Source: Clostridia bacterium (GTDB taxonomy: Bacteria > Bacillota > Clostridia > TANB77 > UBA1234). Taken from it: a stretch of DNA of 64,000 bases. Of the stretch, positions 8,812 through 18,494 are shown piece by piece; position 1 is the stretch's first letter; each line of letters opens with the position of its first letter. Location of the stretch: the NCBI GenBank assembly GCA_017469465.1, contig JAFUGH010000038.1, positions 1 to 64,000 on the forward strand. The letters run 5' to 3'. The notes beneath the pieces were generated by a model that saw only the letters and a program-made list of their open reading frames with translations, was not told the origin of the DNA and made no database searches. The position numbers and the translations under genes are program-made.

Positions 8812-9342
8812 TTATTTTTTAATAAATCCGTTATAGACATATTTTGTTTCATTTACCATTACAAATGCTTTTTCATCAAGACTTTGTATTAATTTCCTAA
8901 AATCTTTTAGTTTATTATTTTTTATTTCTGAAAATATCATATATTTTTCACCAGAAAAAGTTGTTGGTTCACTTTTAATTACTGTAAGTGCATATCCAGC
9001 ATCTTGAATTTTTTTGATTGCTTCATCATCTTTAGAAGTCATTACAGCTTGTACTTGTATCATACCACCTGAAAGTTTTGCTCCAAATATGGAACCGATG
9101 AATGTACCACATGCAAATCCACTAGCATAGGCAAAGGCGACATTTAATGTTTCTACGAAATTGGCTGATTCAAAATTTAGTGCTTCTTTTACAATTAAAA
9201 AATAGATAAGTCCTTCTATAATTGAAATTCCGGCAACTGTAAATGATTTTCCTTTAACGGTATACACAGTTCTAATACTAGCAAGTGACATATCAACAAT
9301 TCTACATACAAATATTTTTAAGCATAATATAATTAGTTCCAT
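8812..9342 (-). CDS. UPF0316 membrane protein (DUF5698 plus DUF2179)
   Basis: A 176-residue protein with three or four membrane helices in the first 110 residues. The family-typical opening includes LASIRTVYTVKGK, then GFACGTFIGSIFG, and a cytoplasmic DUF2179 domain follows (about 100-170). This matches the UPF0316 (YebE) family of Firmicutes, whose function is unknown. Single gene convergent to the exported protein at 7944. Upstream bases 9343-9544 form an A+T-rich divergent promoter region containing an inverted TGATAAAAC/GTTTTATCA pair (9458-9510). Confidence 0.8.
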   Translation of the reverse strand: MELIILCLKIFVCRIVDMSLASIRTVYTVKGKSFTVAGISIIEGLIYFLIVKEALNFESANFVETLNVAFAYASGFACGTFIGSIFGAKLSGGMIQVQAVMTSKDDEAIKKIQDAGYALTVIKSEPTTFSGEKYMIFSEIKNNKLKDFRKLIQSLDEKAFVMVNETKYVYNGFIKK

Positions 9343-9544
9343 AAAAACCCCCTAAATATAGTATCTTTTATTATATAAATAGATTCTATATTATTATTTA
9401 GAAAAAGTAAATATTTAATTGATAAAACTGTTTTAGTTTGATAATATTGTGGTAGTGTGATAAAACATTATTTGGCATTTATTAGTAATGTGAATAGTTG
9501 TTTTATCATGCTTTAATTGATAGAACAATGGATGGTGAAATTTT

Positions 9545-10105
9545 ATGGGCAAACAAATTTGGAAACCAGGAACAATGATATATCCTCTTCCAGCTGTTAT
9601 GGTAACTTGCGGTAATATGGAAAACTCTAATATTATAACGGTTGCGTGGACAGGTACAATTTGCACAAATCCAGCAATGACATATATTTCTATACGACCA
9701 GAAAGATATTCTTACCATATGATTAAAACAAATGGAGAATTTGTTATTAATTTGACCACAAGAGATTTAGTATATGCAACAGATTGGGCTGGAGTAAAAA
9801 GTGGAAAAGATTGCAATAAGTTTGAAGTACTAGGACTTACAAAAGAGAAAGCATCTATTTTAAAAGTTCCACTAATAAAAGAATCTCCCGTTAATATAGA
9901 ATGTAAAGTTAGGGAGATAAAAGAACTTGGCTCTCATCATATGTTTCTTGCAGAAGTGGTTGCTGTTAATGCGGATGAAAAGTACTTTGATGAGAATAAT
10001 AAATTTTGTTTAGAAAAAGCAAATTTAATCACATACTCTCATGGCAAGTATTTTGAACTTGGAAAAGAACTAGGAAAATTTGGCTTTTCGGTAAAGAAAA
10101 AGTAA
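9545..10105 (+). CDS. Flavin reductase-like FMN-binding protein (flavoredoxin family)
   Basis: A 186-residue flavoprotein of the flavin-reductase-like (FMN-binding split barrel) family. The opening with PLPAVMVTCG, then NIITVAWTGTICTNP and SIRPERYSYHMI, is characteristic of flavoredoxin-type proteins of anaerobes, which bind FMN and pass electrons to or from other redox proteins. The partner is not visible here. It starts a series of same-strand genes with the Cys-rich protein at 10126 and the arginase-family gene at 11327. Confidence 0.85.
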   Translation: MGKQIWKPGTMIYPLPAVMVTCGNMENSNIITVAWTGTICTNPAMTYISIRPERYSYHMIKTNGEFVINLTTRDLVYATDWAGVKSGKDCNKFEVLGLTKEKASILKVPLIKESPVNIECKVREIKELGSHHMFLAEVVAVNADEKYFDENNKFCLEKANLITYSHGKYFELGKELGKFGFSVKKK

Positions 10106-10125
10106 TATGTTTTTGGAGGAGAAAG

Positions 10126-11295
10126 ATGCTTGTTAATTATTTTGGTAAGTATATGATAAATACGCAAGAAATAAAAGAAAAATTAAAATTAATTTCTCAA
10201 TATAATACAGAAAATGCTAGCTTTTTCAATAATACTTTTAAGAATGCTATTGAGTACTTATTTCAGCCTGCTCAATTAGATGCATGTTATTTGATAGATG
10301 AAATTCCAAATAATTTAAATAGCGAAACGATAGTAATATACTTTGATAATATGAACGAAAAAAGTAAAGTAGATTCATATGTAAATGAGTTATCTAAAAC
10401 GATTAAGAAGTTCATTATAGTTGGAAACCATAGAAATAGAATCATTACGAATAAAATTATATGCGTTAATATAAAATCAATTTTAAATATAGTTAACTAT
10501 GTACGTGGCAATGAAAAAATTCAATTCGGATTTCATATTAATGCAATAAACTATGAAAAATATTACTATGATAGAATGAATGTATTTTTCTTAAATGCTT
10601 TGAATGCGTTATATCATTTTCCAATGGAGGATTTGGAAAATGATGTAGAGAAAGTGTGCACGGATATATTGTTAGATAGAAATAATTTTCAGTCTCATTA
10701 TTTTATAGATGATGCAAAAATTGAATTAAAAAAGATGCTTGTATTATATTATAAAATTTTGAAGAAAATAGGAAAAGAAAGATTACAAAATGAGTTTATG
10801 TTTTATCATATAGAGGGAGAATTGTCTGACATGAATATTGCAATGTTAAATTCGATTTCTGAGTTGATTTATGTATATCATTTAGAAGAGAATGAAAAAA
10901 TATTATCGTATGTGTATGATAATATTTCAAGACAAATGTTAGAGGAAGCTAAAAAATTAAACTATTGCAACTTTTTGAATAACACTTGTGTTGGTATGCG
11001 ATATACTGATAATTCGTTTCCTAACTCTGAGGAGAATGGATGCTGTAATAATACATATAAGGATAAAGGAAAAAATTGTAGATATATGAAAGATGATCAT
11101 TCCTGTTCCATTTCTTCTATCTCATGCAGAGTATTTACTTGTCAATATTTACAAAATAGGGGAATTGATCATTCATTGTGGCAATATCCATTAATCGATT
11201 GTGTGTTTAAAAAATTGGCAAGAACAAAAATAATATACGATTTCTTTACTCCTAAGGAGGTTATGATGAAGAAATTGAAACATGGGATTATTTAA
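10126..11295 (+). CDS. Hypothetical protein with Cys-rich C-terminal domain
   Basis: A 389-residue soluble protein. The first 280 residues are A+T-coded, Lys/Asn/Ile-rich and without recognised motif. The last 110 hold ten or more cysteines in pairs (NTCVGMRY, NGCCNN, KNCRY, HSCS, ISCRVFTCQYL), which suggests a metal- or iron-sulphur-binding module. I believe this C-terminal pattern recurs in clostridial hypothetical proteins but cannot name the family. Good ribosome binding site (TTGGAGGAG). Only 20 bases separate it from the flavoprotein gene, so a redox partnership is possible but unproven. Confidence 0.6.
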   Translation: MLVNYFGKYMINTQEIKEKLKLISQYNTENASFFNNTFKNAIEYLFQPAQLDACYLIDEIPNNLNSETIVIYFDNMNEKSKVDSYVNELSKTIKKFIIVGNHRNRIITNKIICVNIKSILNIVNYVRGNEKIQFGFHINAINYEKYYYDRMNVFFLNALNALYHFPMEDLENDVEKVCTDILLDRNNFQSHYFIDDAKIELKKMLVLYYKILKKIGKERLQNEFMFYHIEGELSDMNIAMLNSISELIYVYHLEENEKILSYVYDNISRQMLEEAKKLNYCNFLNNTCVGMRYTDNSFPNSEENGCCNNTYKDKGKNCRYMKDDHSCSISSISCRVFTCQYLQNRGIDHSLWQYPLIDCVFKKLARTKIIYDFFTPKEVMMKKLKHGII

Positions 11296-11326
11296 TAATA
11301 CGTTTTGAATGAATGAAGGGGGAAAA

Positions 11327-12199
11327 ATGAAAGTATTAGATTTAATTAAGGCTTGCACAGATTTAGGCGTAAACAAAGATGGAGCCGAATTAGCACCGAA
11401 TATTATTTGTGAGAATGTGAATATAGATAAAATTAATAAAATCTATGAAGTCAAAAAAGAAGAATGTATGAAAGAGTTAGATGTTAATAATAAAAAGAAA
11501 AACATCGATTCTATTAATAGATTTAATCAAGAATTATATCATACGGTATGTAAGAGTATTGAAAATGGAAAAGTACCAATTACAATTGGGGGAGATCACA
11601 GCATTGCAATTGCCACTTGTTTGGCAAGTAAAAAGTATTTTGGCAATATTGGATTAGTTTGGTTTGATGCACATGCTGATTTTAATACGTTTCATACGAC
11701 AATTACGGGAAATATACATGGATTACCATTTGCAAGTGTTGTTGGACAAAATGGAAATGAGCTTACCCAATTTTTTGAAGGAGAATATTTTAATCCTCAA
11801 AAATGTGTTTTAATTGGCGCAAGAAGTATAGATTATCCGGGAGAATATGAAAATTTGAAAAAGGCTGGAATTAATGTATTTACAACAAAAGATATTAAAG
11901 AACGTGGAGTAAAAGAAATATTTGAATCGGCTATTCAAATTGTAACTAATGGAACAAATGGTTTTCATTTAAGTATTGATACTGATGTTATTGATCCAAA
12001 GGAAGCTCCTGGCGTTTCAGTTCCCGAGGTGGAAGGAATAACCAAAAATGAATTTATAGAAATGATTAAACTGTTTATGAATTATAAAGAAGAAATAAAA
12101 ACAATTGATGTTGTTGAGTACAATCCGAAGTATGATATTGATAATATCACTTTAAATGTGGTTAATAAAGCAATAAATATGATTGAGGATTCTTTTTGA
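11327..12199 (+). CDS. Arginase/agmatinase-family ureohydrolase
   Basis: Manganese ureohydrolase of 290 residues. All metal-binding motifs are present in order: GGDHSIAIA (about 90), the WFDAHADFN segment (about 115), the GNIHGLP substrate loop and SIDTDVIDP (about 215), followed by the conserved Glu near the C-terminus (PEVEGI). The IHG loop and general layout fit arginase (RocF-like: arginine to ornithine and urea) better than agmatinase, but the substrate is not certain. Start ATG 11327 follows AGGGGGAAAA; an upstream in-frame ATG (11309) lacks a good site. Confidence 0.85.
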   Translation: MKVLDLIKACTDLGVNKDGAELAPNIICENVNIDKINKIYEVKKEECMKELDVNNKKKNIDSINRFNQELYHTVCKSIENGKVPITIGGDHSIAIATCLASKKYFGNIGLVWFDAHADFNTFHTTITGNIHGLPFASVVGQNGNELTQFFEGEYFNPQKCVLIGARSIDYPGEYENLKKAGINVFTTKDIKERGVKEIFESAIQIVTNGTNGFHLSIDTDVIDPKEAPGVSVPEVEGITKNEFIEMIKLFMNYKEEIKTIDVVEYNPKYDIDNITLNVVNKAINMIEDSF

Positions 12200-12260
12200 T
12201 TTCGATGAGAAAGTATATTTTTCCCTCCAGTACAATATAAATTACTAGGAGGGATTTTAT

Positions 12261-13472
12261 ATGAAAAGATGGATATGTTTAGTGTTGTTTATTTTAGGCA
12301 TCATGTCTGCTTGTGTATATGCAGTATATAATTTTGAAACTGTTCCAGTATGGTCAAAAGATGTGGCAATAGAAACGTTTAGTCAAATTAAAAATAAGGT
12401 GGAGTTAGGAATTGATTCTGAAAGTGCAATTTTGATGGATGAGGATTCAGGAACTATTTTATATACGAAAAACGAACATGAAAAATTAAGACCAGCGAGT
12501 GTTACAAAAGTGATGACGATCTTATTACTGATGGAGGCATTAGATAGAGGCGATGTAAAATTAACGGATGGAGTACCATGTAGTACACGAGCAAGACAAA
12601 TGGGAGGCTCTCAAATTTGGCTTAATGAATCAGAGGAACTAACAGTAGAGGAGATGCTAAAGGCGATTACTGTTGTTAGTGCAAATGATTGCTGTGTAGC
12701 TGTTGCAGAATTTTTAGGTGGTACTGAAGAAGCATTTGTACAAAAAATGAATGAAAGAGCAAAAGAATTAGGAATGAATGATACAACGTTTAAGAATAGC
12801 CATGGGATTGATGAAGAGGGACATCTAACATCTGCGTATGATATAGCGATTATGAGTCGAGAATTAAGTAAGAATCATCCTGATATCCATAAGTATACAA
12901 CTATTTGGATGGATACTTTAAGAGATGGGAAATCTCAATTGGTTAATACGAATAAACTTGTTAGATTTTATTCAGGATGTACAGGACTAAAAACAGGTTC
13001 TACTTCTTTGGCATTATTCAATTTGTCTGCAACTGCAACGCGTAATGATTTAAATTTAATTGCAGTAGTGATGAAAGGACCAACTTCACAACAACGTTTT
13101 GATGATGCGAAAGCGTTACTTGATTATGGTTTTGCAAATTTTAGTAATAAAGTGTTAATTAAAAAAGATGAGTCGGTAACTAAGTTAAAAATAGACAAAG
13201 CAAAAGTACCAGAAGTAGAAATAGTTGCTGGAAATGATTTAACGGCTTTGGTAAATAAAGGGGATGAAAAAAACATTACAACAGAGATTGTAATAAATGA
13301 AAATATCAAAGCACCATTAGAATATTACGAACCAGTGGGGATAGAAAAGTGCTATTTAAACGATGAATTAATAGGCGAAATTAATTTAGTAACAAAAGAA
13401 AAAGTAGAAGCAAAGAAATGGGGAAACTTCTTTAGTGAACTTTTGAGTAAAGGATATCGATTGGGAAGATAA
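12261..13472 (+). CDS. dacF: D-Ala-D-Ala carboxypeptidase (DacF/PBP5 type)
   Basis: Serine-type penicillin-binding protein that trims the terminal D-Ala from peptidoglycan stem peptides. It has an N-terminal signal/membrane segment (about 3-22), the active-site SxxK in RPASVTKVM (about 82), SxN in VVSANDCC (about 142) and KTG in GLKTGSTS (about 247), then the C-terminal PBP5-associated beta domain. 403 residues, normal. In spore formers of this type the gene often acts in cortex or wall maturation (DacF). ATG 12261 follows AGGAGGG. Confidence 0.85.
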   Translation: MKRWICLVLFILGIMSACVYAVYNFETVPVWSKDVAIETFSQIKNKVELGIDSESAILMDEDSGTILYTKNEHEKLRPASVTKVMTILLLMEALDRGDVKLTDGVPCSTRARQMGGSQIWLNESEELTVEEMLKAITVVSANDCCVAVAEFLGGTEEAFVQKMNERAKELGMNDTTFKNSHGIDEEGHLTSAYDIAIMSRELSKNHPDIHKYTTIWMDTLRDGKSQLVNTNKLVRFYSGCTGLKTGSTSLALFNLSATATRNDLNLIAVVMKGPTSQQRFDDAKALLDYGFANFSNKVLIKKDESVTKLKIDKAKVPEVEIVAGNDLTALVNKGDEKNITTEIVINENIKAPLEYYEPVGIEKCYLNDELIGEINLVTKEKVEAKKWGNFFSELLSKGYRLGR

Positions 13473-13500
13473 AAATCTGAAATCTATACAAAAAATAAAA

Positions 13501-13545
13501 AGAGACCACAATATTAAAATCTTAATATTGAAGGTCTTTTTTATG
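13501..13545 (+). terminator. Terminator after the carboxypeptidase gene
   Basis: Hairpin AGACC-ACAATATTA with TAATATTG-AA-GGTCT followed by TTTTTT. It separates dacF from the pilus-like operon. Confidence 0.75.
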
Positions 13546-13690
13546 GCGAAAATCATTTGAAATAAAATATTACATAAATGTTACATTTCTTTTACATTTT
13601 GATTAAAACCGACGATTTTCTTGAATACCTCAGCTTACTATGTTAAACTTATATTTAGTTAAACTATGTTATAGAGGAGAGGATTGTATT

Positions 13691-14929
13691 ATGATGATAG
13701 GACCAATGAGGAAAAAAGTTATTACTTCTTCAGTTGTAACGGCAATAATTTTAATTATTATTTTTGTTGCGCTTGCTTTCGTATATATTTCACAAAATAA
13801 TAAAACAATTAGTGAACTTAAACAAAAAGGTGAAGTAGTACAAAGATACGTATTTACAAAAGATTTAACAGCAGGAACTGTTATAACGGCAGAAGATATT
13901 AAATATGTTGATGTAAAAGGGGAGAGTGCACCTCTTAATTCGTATGAATATAGAGAAAGTGTTGTTAATGGAAAGAAAACAGTTGTAGATAGAAAAAATA
14001 GTATTATTGGAAAAAGACTTAAAGTAAACGTTAATGAAAAAACAATTGTTACAGAGTCTCTATTTTTCGAGGACGATAAAATGCCTAATTTAGATACAAG
14101 ATTGCAAGAGTTTAACATGATTACTCTTCCAAGTGATTTAAATGTTGGGGACTATATTGATGTTAGAATTCGCTTTGCTACTGGTGAAGATTTTTCAGTA
14201 CTAGTTGGTAAAGAAATAAAGTCATTTGGTGCAACAGGTTCACAAAGTAATACAATATTCTTAAAATTAAGTGAAGAAGAAATTGTTAGAATGAGCAGTG
14301 CTATTATTGAATCATATATAAATGATGGAATCATGTTGTATGCAAACAAATATGTAGATCCAGCGAATCAATTATTTGATTATGACTATATTGATTTAGT
14401 TGAAGAATATGAGAAAGTTAGATACGTAAGTACGGACACATACAACATCGTCTCAGGAGAAATGGTTAGCGGAACTTCAAAAACTGAAAGATCGGATGAA
14501 GCAATTGCTGGATTATTAGGAATAGAAGTTGCTGATGTTAGAAACATTAAGAATGCAATTGCCAGTGAAGATGAAACTACATTAGAACTATATAAAAACA
14601 AACTTGTTACTAAGGAAAAATCAATTGTTCCTACTTATCCTGTGAAACTTGAGGTCGCTACTTTAATCAAAAATAATCCTAATATTTTAAGTGAAGTAAA
14701 AGCAAAATATGATGTTGAATCTTTAATAAGCGAGAGAGAAAACTTGCCAAATACAGATATAGTAACGAAAGATCAATATACTGGAGAAGAAAAGAATTAT
14801 GATGATCACATTAATCATGTTAAGGAAAAATTAGATAAAGAAATTTCAGCACAAAGAACGGAAAGACAGGAATACTTATTGAAATTATTATCTAAGCAGC
14901 AAACAGCGAATAGTACTGATAAGAAATAA
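13691..14929 (+). CDS. CpaB/RcpC-like SAF-domain protein of a Tad-type system
   Basis: First gene of the Tad/Flp-like operon. A membrane helix (about residues 10-32) is followed by an SAF domain (about 50-130: FTKDLTAGTVITAEDIKYV, then IIGKRLKVNVN), as in CpaB/RcpC pilus assembly proteins, and a second region with NVGDYIDVRIRF. The C-terminal 200 residues are helical and charged and specific to this lineage. 412 residues. The start at 13691 is set by GAGGAGAGG upstream; an in-frame ATG at 13640 lacks a site. Expected to sit in the membrane facing the wall and to help assemble or anchor the pilus-like fibre. Confidence 0.7.
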   Translation: MMIGPMRKKVITSSVVTAIILIIIFVALAFVYISQNNKTISELKQKGEVVQRYVFTKDLTAGTVITAEDIKYVDVKGESAPLNSYEYRESVVNGKKTVVDRKNSIIGKRLKVNVNEKTIVTESLFFEDDKMPNLDTRLQEFNMITLPSDLNVGDYIDVRIRFATGEDFSVLVGKEIKSFGATGSQSNTIFLKLSEEEIVRMSSAIIESYINDGIMLYANKYVDPANQLFDYDYIDLVEEYEKVRYVSTDTYNIVSGEMVSGTSKTERSDEAIAGLLGIEVADVRNIKNAIASEDETTLELYKNKLVTKEKSIVPTYPVKLEVATLIKNNPNILSEVKAKYDVESLISERENLPNTDIVTKDQYTGEEKNYDDHINHVKEKLDKEISAQRTERQEYLLKLLSKQQTANSTDKK

Positions 14930-14942
14930 GGAGGAATTCTAA

Positions 14943-15686
14943 ATGAAATGCATTGGTTTTGTAGGCAGTGTTGATAAAACGGAACTTGTTATGTATGTTG
15001 CGAAAATGCTTGCAACAATGGGTAAGAGAACAATCTATATAGATGCTACATCTACTCAAAAAACGAGATATATTATTCCGACGATATTTGGAATTGAAGA
15101 GGAAAATCAATATGTGGTACAGCATGATGGCGTTGAATTCGCCATCGGCTTTACCAATATGCTTGAATTAAAAAAATATTTTTTGTCGAAAGGTGAAGAC
15201 TTTACAGAGTTTGAATACGTTTTAGTAGATACTGATATGAATGAAATGTGTGAGGAATATGACTTAAAAAGTGCAAATAGCTTGTTCTTTGTATCGTCAT
15301 ATGACAAGTATCATATAAAGAAGGGTGTTAGTTTATTACAGTATATGTGTGCCGTTAAAAGAAAAGTTGATCCTGATGCTCAGCTTGCTTTGACGAAGTT
15401 ATTATATTATAGTGATGTTAATACTGCGGACAGTAGATTTATTGAAAGTCAAACAGAAAATCTTCCATTATTATGGGTACATAATACTGTGAATTTCCCG
15501 TATGATCAAGGAGATTTGTCAATTAATATTCAAAATCAATACAGTAATAAAATTGATGTTAGAAATTTATCTAACGCATATAAAGATGCCATTATTAATA
15601 CTGTATCAGCCATTACAGGTGATGAAAAAAATGTGCTTAAAAAAGTTATGAAAAATGTAGCAAATACAGCAAAGTTTTCTAGGTAA
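14943..15686 (+). CDS. Degenerate MinD/CpaE-like ATPase of the Tad-type locus (I)
   Basis: A 247-residue protein with ParA/MinD architecture: an opening beta strand and loop in the P-loop position (GFVGSVDKTELV), a second strand RTIYIDA, and YVLVDTDMNE in the Walker-B position. The P-loop lacks the canonical GKGG(T/V)GKTT pattern, so ATP hydrolysis is doubtful. CpaE proteins in Tad loci are likewise ParA-like and localise the secretion machine. It lies 13 bases after the CpaB-like gene and 21 before a second protein of the same type, so the two may form a heterodimer (inference). Confidence 0.6.
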   Translation: MKCIGFVGSVDKTELVMYVAKMLATMGKRTIYIDATSTQKTRYIIPTIFGIEEENQYVVQHDGVEFAIGFTNMLELKKYFLSKGEDFTEFEYVLVDTDMNEMCEEYDLKSANSLFFVSSYDKYHIKKGVSLLQYMCAVKRKVDPDAQLALTKLLYYSDVNTADSRFIESQTENLPLLWVHNTVNFPYDQGDLSINIQNQYSNKIDVRNLSNAYKDAIINTVSAITGDEKNVLKKVMKNVANTAKFSR

Positions 15687-15707
15687 TTTAAAAAGGAGGA
15701 GTTTATA

Positions 15708-16538
15708 ATGCCAATAGTATCTTTTTGGAATCCAGTGGAAAATGCACAAACATCTAATACATCTTCAATTGTTGCGGTTGCATCAATGCTTTTAGGAAAA
15801 TCTAAATATAAAACTTTAATTACGCAAACGCATTATAATGATTTTACACTTGAATCTGCATTTTTTAATATGGACAAGCTTGGAAATAAAGGTAATTTAG
15901 ATATTGCTGATACAGGTGTAGATGCATTGGATAGACTTTTGAGAAGTAACAAGTTGTCTCCAGAAAGTATATCTAACTATACTAAAATAATATATAGAGG
16001 CGGAATATTGGAATTATTATATGGAACATTTAAAAATGACTTGGATTCGTATTCTAGAATTTTAGAAACATTTCCTTTAATTATCGATTATGCAAATCAA
16101 TTTTATGACATTGTTTTGGTTGATTTAAATAAAGGCACATCGAATCAGGATATCAATAAAATTCTTCAAAAGTCAGATTTAATTGTACTAACTATGAGTC
16201 AGAGTATGCTTGTATTGAAAAAAGTTTTTTCGGTTATGGAAAATTTAAAAATTTTGCAAGAAAAGCCTGTCATTCCTGTTATTGGAAAATATGATAGATT
16301 TTCTAAATTTGCAGATAGAAATATTGCCAGAGCATTTAACTACAAGAAAAAGATGTATACAATTCCATATAATACGCAATTCTTTGATGCATGCAATGAT
16401 GGAACGTTAGCAAAGTTCATGCTTGAAAATAGGAAAGCGGATCCTGCTATTGATAGGAATGGTTTCTTTATTAGTGAAACGGAAAAATTAGTTGATGCTA
16501 TCATTAGTAGTATTGAATCAAAATTGATCGATAGATAA
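15708..16538 (+). CDS. MinD/CpaE-like protein of the Tad-type locus (II)
   Basis: A 276-residue ParA/MinD-like protein. It opens with VSFWNPVENAQTSNTSS at the P-loop position, where the catalytic Gly-Lys is replaced, and has IVLVDLNKG as a Walker-B-like strand and DLIVLTMSQS downstream, typical of the deviant-Walker fold. It follows the first MinD-like gene with its own AAAGGAGGAG site. As with its neighbour, the missing Lys argues for a non-hydrolysing or regulatory subunit. Role inferred from context only: positioning or regulating the CpaF-type motor encoded next. Confidence 0.6.
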   Translation: MPIVSFWNPVENAQTSNTSSIVAVASMLLGKSKYKTLITQTHYNDFTLESAFFNMDKLGNKGNLDIADTGVDALDRLLRSNKLSPESISNYTKIIYRGGILELLYGTFKNDLDSYSRILETFPLIIDYANQFYDIVLVDLNKGTSNQDINKILQKSDLIVLTMSQSMLVLKKVFSVMENLKILQEKPVIPVIGKYDRFSKFADRNIARAFNYKKKMYTIPYNTQFFDACNDGTLAKFMLENRKADPAIDRNGFFISETEKLVDAIISSIESKLIDR

Positions 16539-16563
16539 CCTTTTAGAAAGGTGGTTAAATTGT

Positions 16564-18468
16564 ATGTTTTTGAACTACGCAATTATATTTTTGATTATAG
16601 GTGCTTTAGTTGGATTTATCATCTATATATTTACAAAGAGTGATTCAGGACCCACAACGAAACTAAATAAAGATGGAAGAACATACACTGTTGAACAAAT
16701 GACAAATTTTATTAAAGCTCGTATGGATGAAATTACAAGAACGAACCTTTATGATATAGGTCTTTCAGAAGAAGAATTAAGAAGAAGAAAAAACAAAAAG
16801 TATGAGCTTAAAAAGGCGTTAAAAGGATGCACATATGGAGATGTCAATGATAAAAAATATGTAAAGGAATTGATATTTGATTTACTTCATAGAGAATACG
16901 GAGTAAATCAAGTAAATATTACTTCAGCTATTGACTTTGATAATGTAGAAAAGCTTTCTACCATTGATAAGTTTGACATTCTAATTTATATGTACAAGCA
17001 ACAGTATGGTTATAATGCTTTAGGTGAGCTTATTAAAAAGTATCATTTGGATGATTTGAAAACAATTTATGGTGCTGCCACTCCATCATATGTTATTACT
17101 CCTGAAGAGATTGATGACATATTTGAGCAGGAATATGACTATTTATCTTTTGAAGATAGACTAAATATTCTGTCTCAAAGAATTTACCAAAATTATAAAG
17201 GATTTAGTGTCATTGATGAAGTTAGAGATATGAACATAGATGGTGTATCTGGTGGTGTATCTGGTTTACCAGAATCATTCATGTATCAGGTTGCACAACT
17301 TGGTGACTATATAAAACAAACAAATGAAAAAACAGTTCCAAGAGCTTATGATAGTGTTTGGATATTCTATCATGGTAAATCTATTCAGATGGCTTGTTTA
17401 TCATTTGGCTCATATGCAGAACTTAGAAGAGTGTGTCAAAACATTTATAAATATAATAATCCAGGACAATTATCTGATACGAATGGATACAAAATTAATG
17501 AAATGAAAGATGGTTCTCGTGTTGTTGTTGTTAGACCAAGTATGTCTGAATCTTGGGCATTCTTTGTAAGAAAGTTCGATACTCCAAATGCTGTACTAGA
17601 AAACTTAGTAAGACAACCTGGAAAAGATTTTGTAATACCTTTGTTAAAATACTTAGTAAAAGGTGCCAGAGTTACTTCTCTTACAGGTGAACAAGGTTGT
17701 GGTAAAACAACAATGCTAATGGCTATGATTAAGTATATTTATCCGACACTTAACATAAGAGTACAGGAAACCGCATTCGAATTACACTTAAGAAAAGTTT
17801 ATCCAAATAGAAACATTTTGACATTTAGAGAAACGGATACTGTTTCAGGACAAGAAGGTTTGGACTTGCAGAAAAAGACTGACGGTGCTGTTAATATCCT
17901 TGGTGAGGTTGCAACTGATGAGGTTGCAGCATGGATGATTCAGATGGCACAGGTTGCTTCTAAATTTACCATTTTTACGCACCATGCTAAAACATTTCCA
18001 AACTTAATTTTATCACTTCGTAACTCTCTACTTAAAATTGGTATGTTCAATAATGAAAAAGTTGCAGAGATACAGGTTGTTAATGTAATGAACTTTGATG
18101 TTCATCTTAAGAAAGCATATAGTGGTGAAAGATATATAGAAAGAATTACAGAATGTATTCCTGTAAAAGAAAAAAATGAGTATACGTTTGATCATAGAAA
18201 AGAAACAACTATGGAAGGAAAGATGGATAAATTTATTGATAATGCAACGCATTATTTTACCAAAATTACTGAAACAGAGACATATATTTGTAGAAACATT
18301 ATTGAATATCATGATGGGGAATATGTTGTCACAAATAGAATTTCAGATGAAAATATTGCAGAAATGAGAGAGAACATGTCTGAAGAAGATAAATTTGCAT
18401 TTGATAAATTTATTGATGAATACTTTGATGTTGCACCTACAAGTTCAAAGAGAAGAGTTGTAGAATAA
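16564..18468 (+). CDS. CpaF/TadA-type secretion ATPase with N-terminal membrane helix
   Basis: Type II/IV secretion motor ATPase of 634 residues. An unusual N-terminal membrane helix (about 3-22) is followed by a long helical region and a CpaF-like catalytic core in the C-terminal half: Walker A LTGEQGCGKTTMLM (about 376), the Asp-box region VYPNRNILTFRETD, Walker B VNILGEVATDEVA (about 444) and the His-box-like FTHHAKTF (about 473). In Tad systems this ATPase powers pilin assembly through the TadB/TadC membrane proteins, which are encoded next. No in-frame CGG. Confidence 0.8.
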   Translation: MFLNYAIIFLIIGALVGFIIYIFTKSDSGPTTKLNKDGRTYTVEQMTNFIKARMDEITRTNLYDIGLSEEELRRRKNKKYELKKALKGCTYGDVNDKKYVKELIFDLLHREYGVNQVNITSAIDFDNVEKLSTIDKFDILIYMYKQQYGYNALGELIKKYHLDDLKTIYGAATPSYVITPEEIDDIFEQEYDYLSFEDRLNILSQRIYQNYKGFSVIDEVRDMNIDGVSGGVSGLPESFMYQVAQLGDYIKQTNEKTVPRAYDSVWIFYHGKSIQMACLSFGSYAELRRVCQNIYKYNNPGQLSDTNGYKINEMKDGSRVVVVRPSMSESWAFFVRKFDTPNAVLENLVRQPGKDFVIPLLKYLVKGARVTSLTGEQGCGKTTMLMAMIKYIYPTLNIRVQETAFELHLRKVYPNRNILTFRETDTVSGQEGLDLQKKTDGAVNILGEVATDEVAAWMIQMAQVASKFTIFTHHAKTFPNLILSLRNSLLKIGMFNNEKVAEIQVVNVMNFDVHLKKAYSGERYIERITECIPVKEKNEYTFDHRKETTMEGKMDKFIDNATHYFTKITETETYICRNIIEYHDGEYVVTNRISDENIAEMRENMSEEDKFAFDKFIDEYFDVAPTSSKRRVVE

Positions 18469-18494
18469 GTTATTAATCAAAAAGGAGGTTAAAG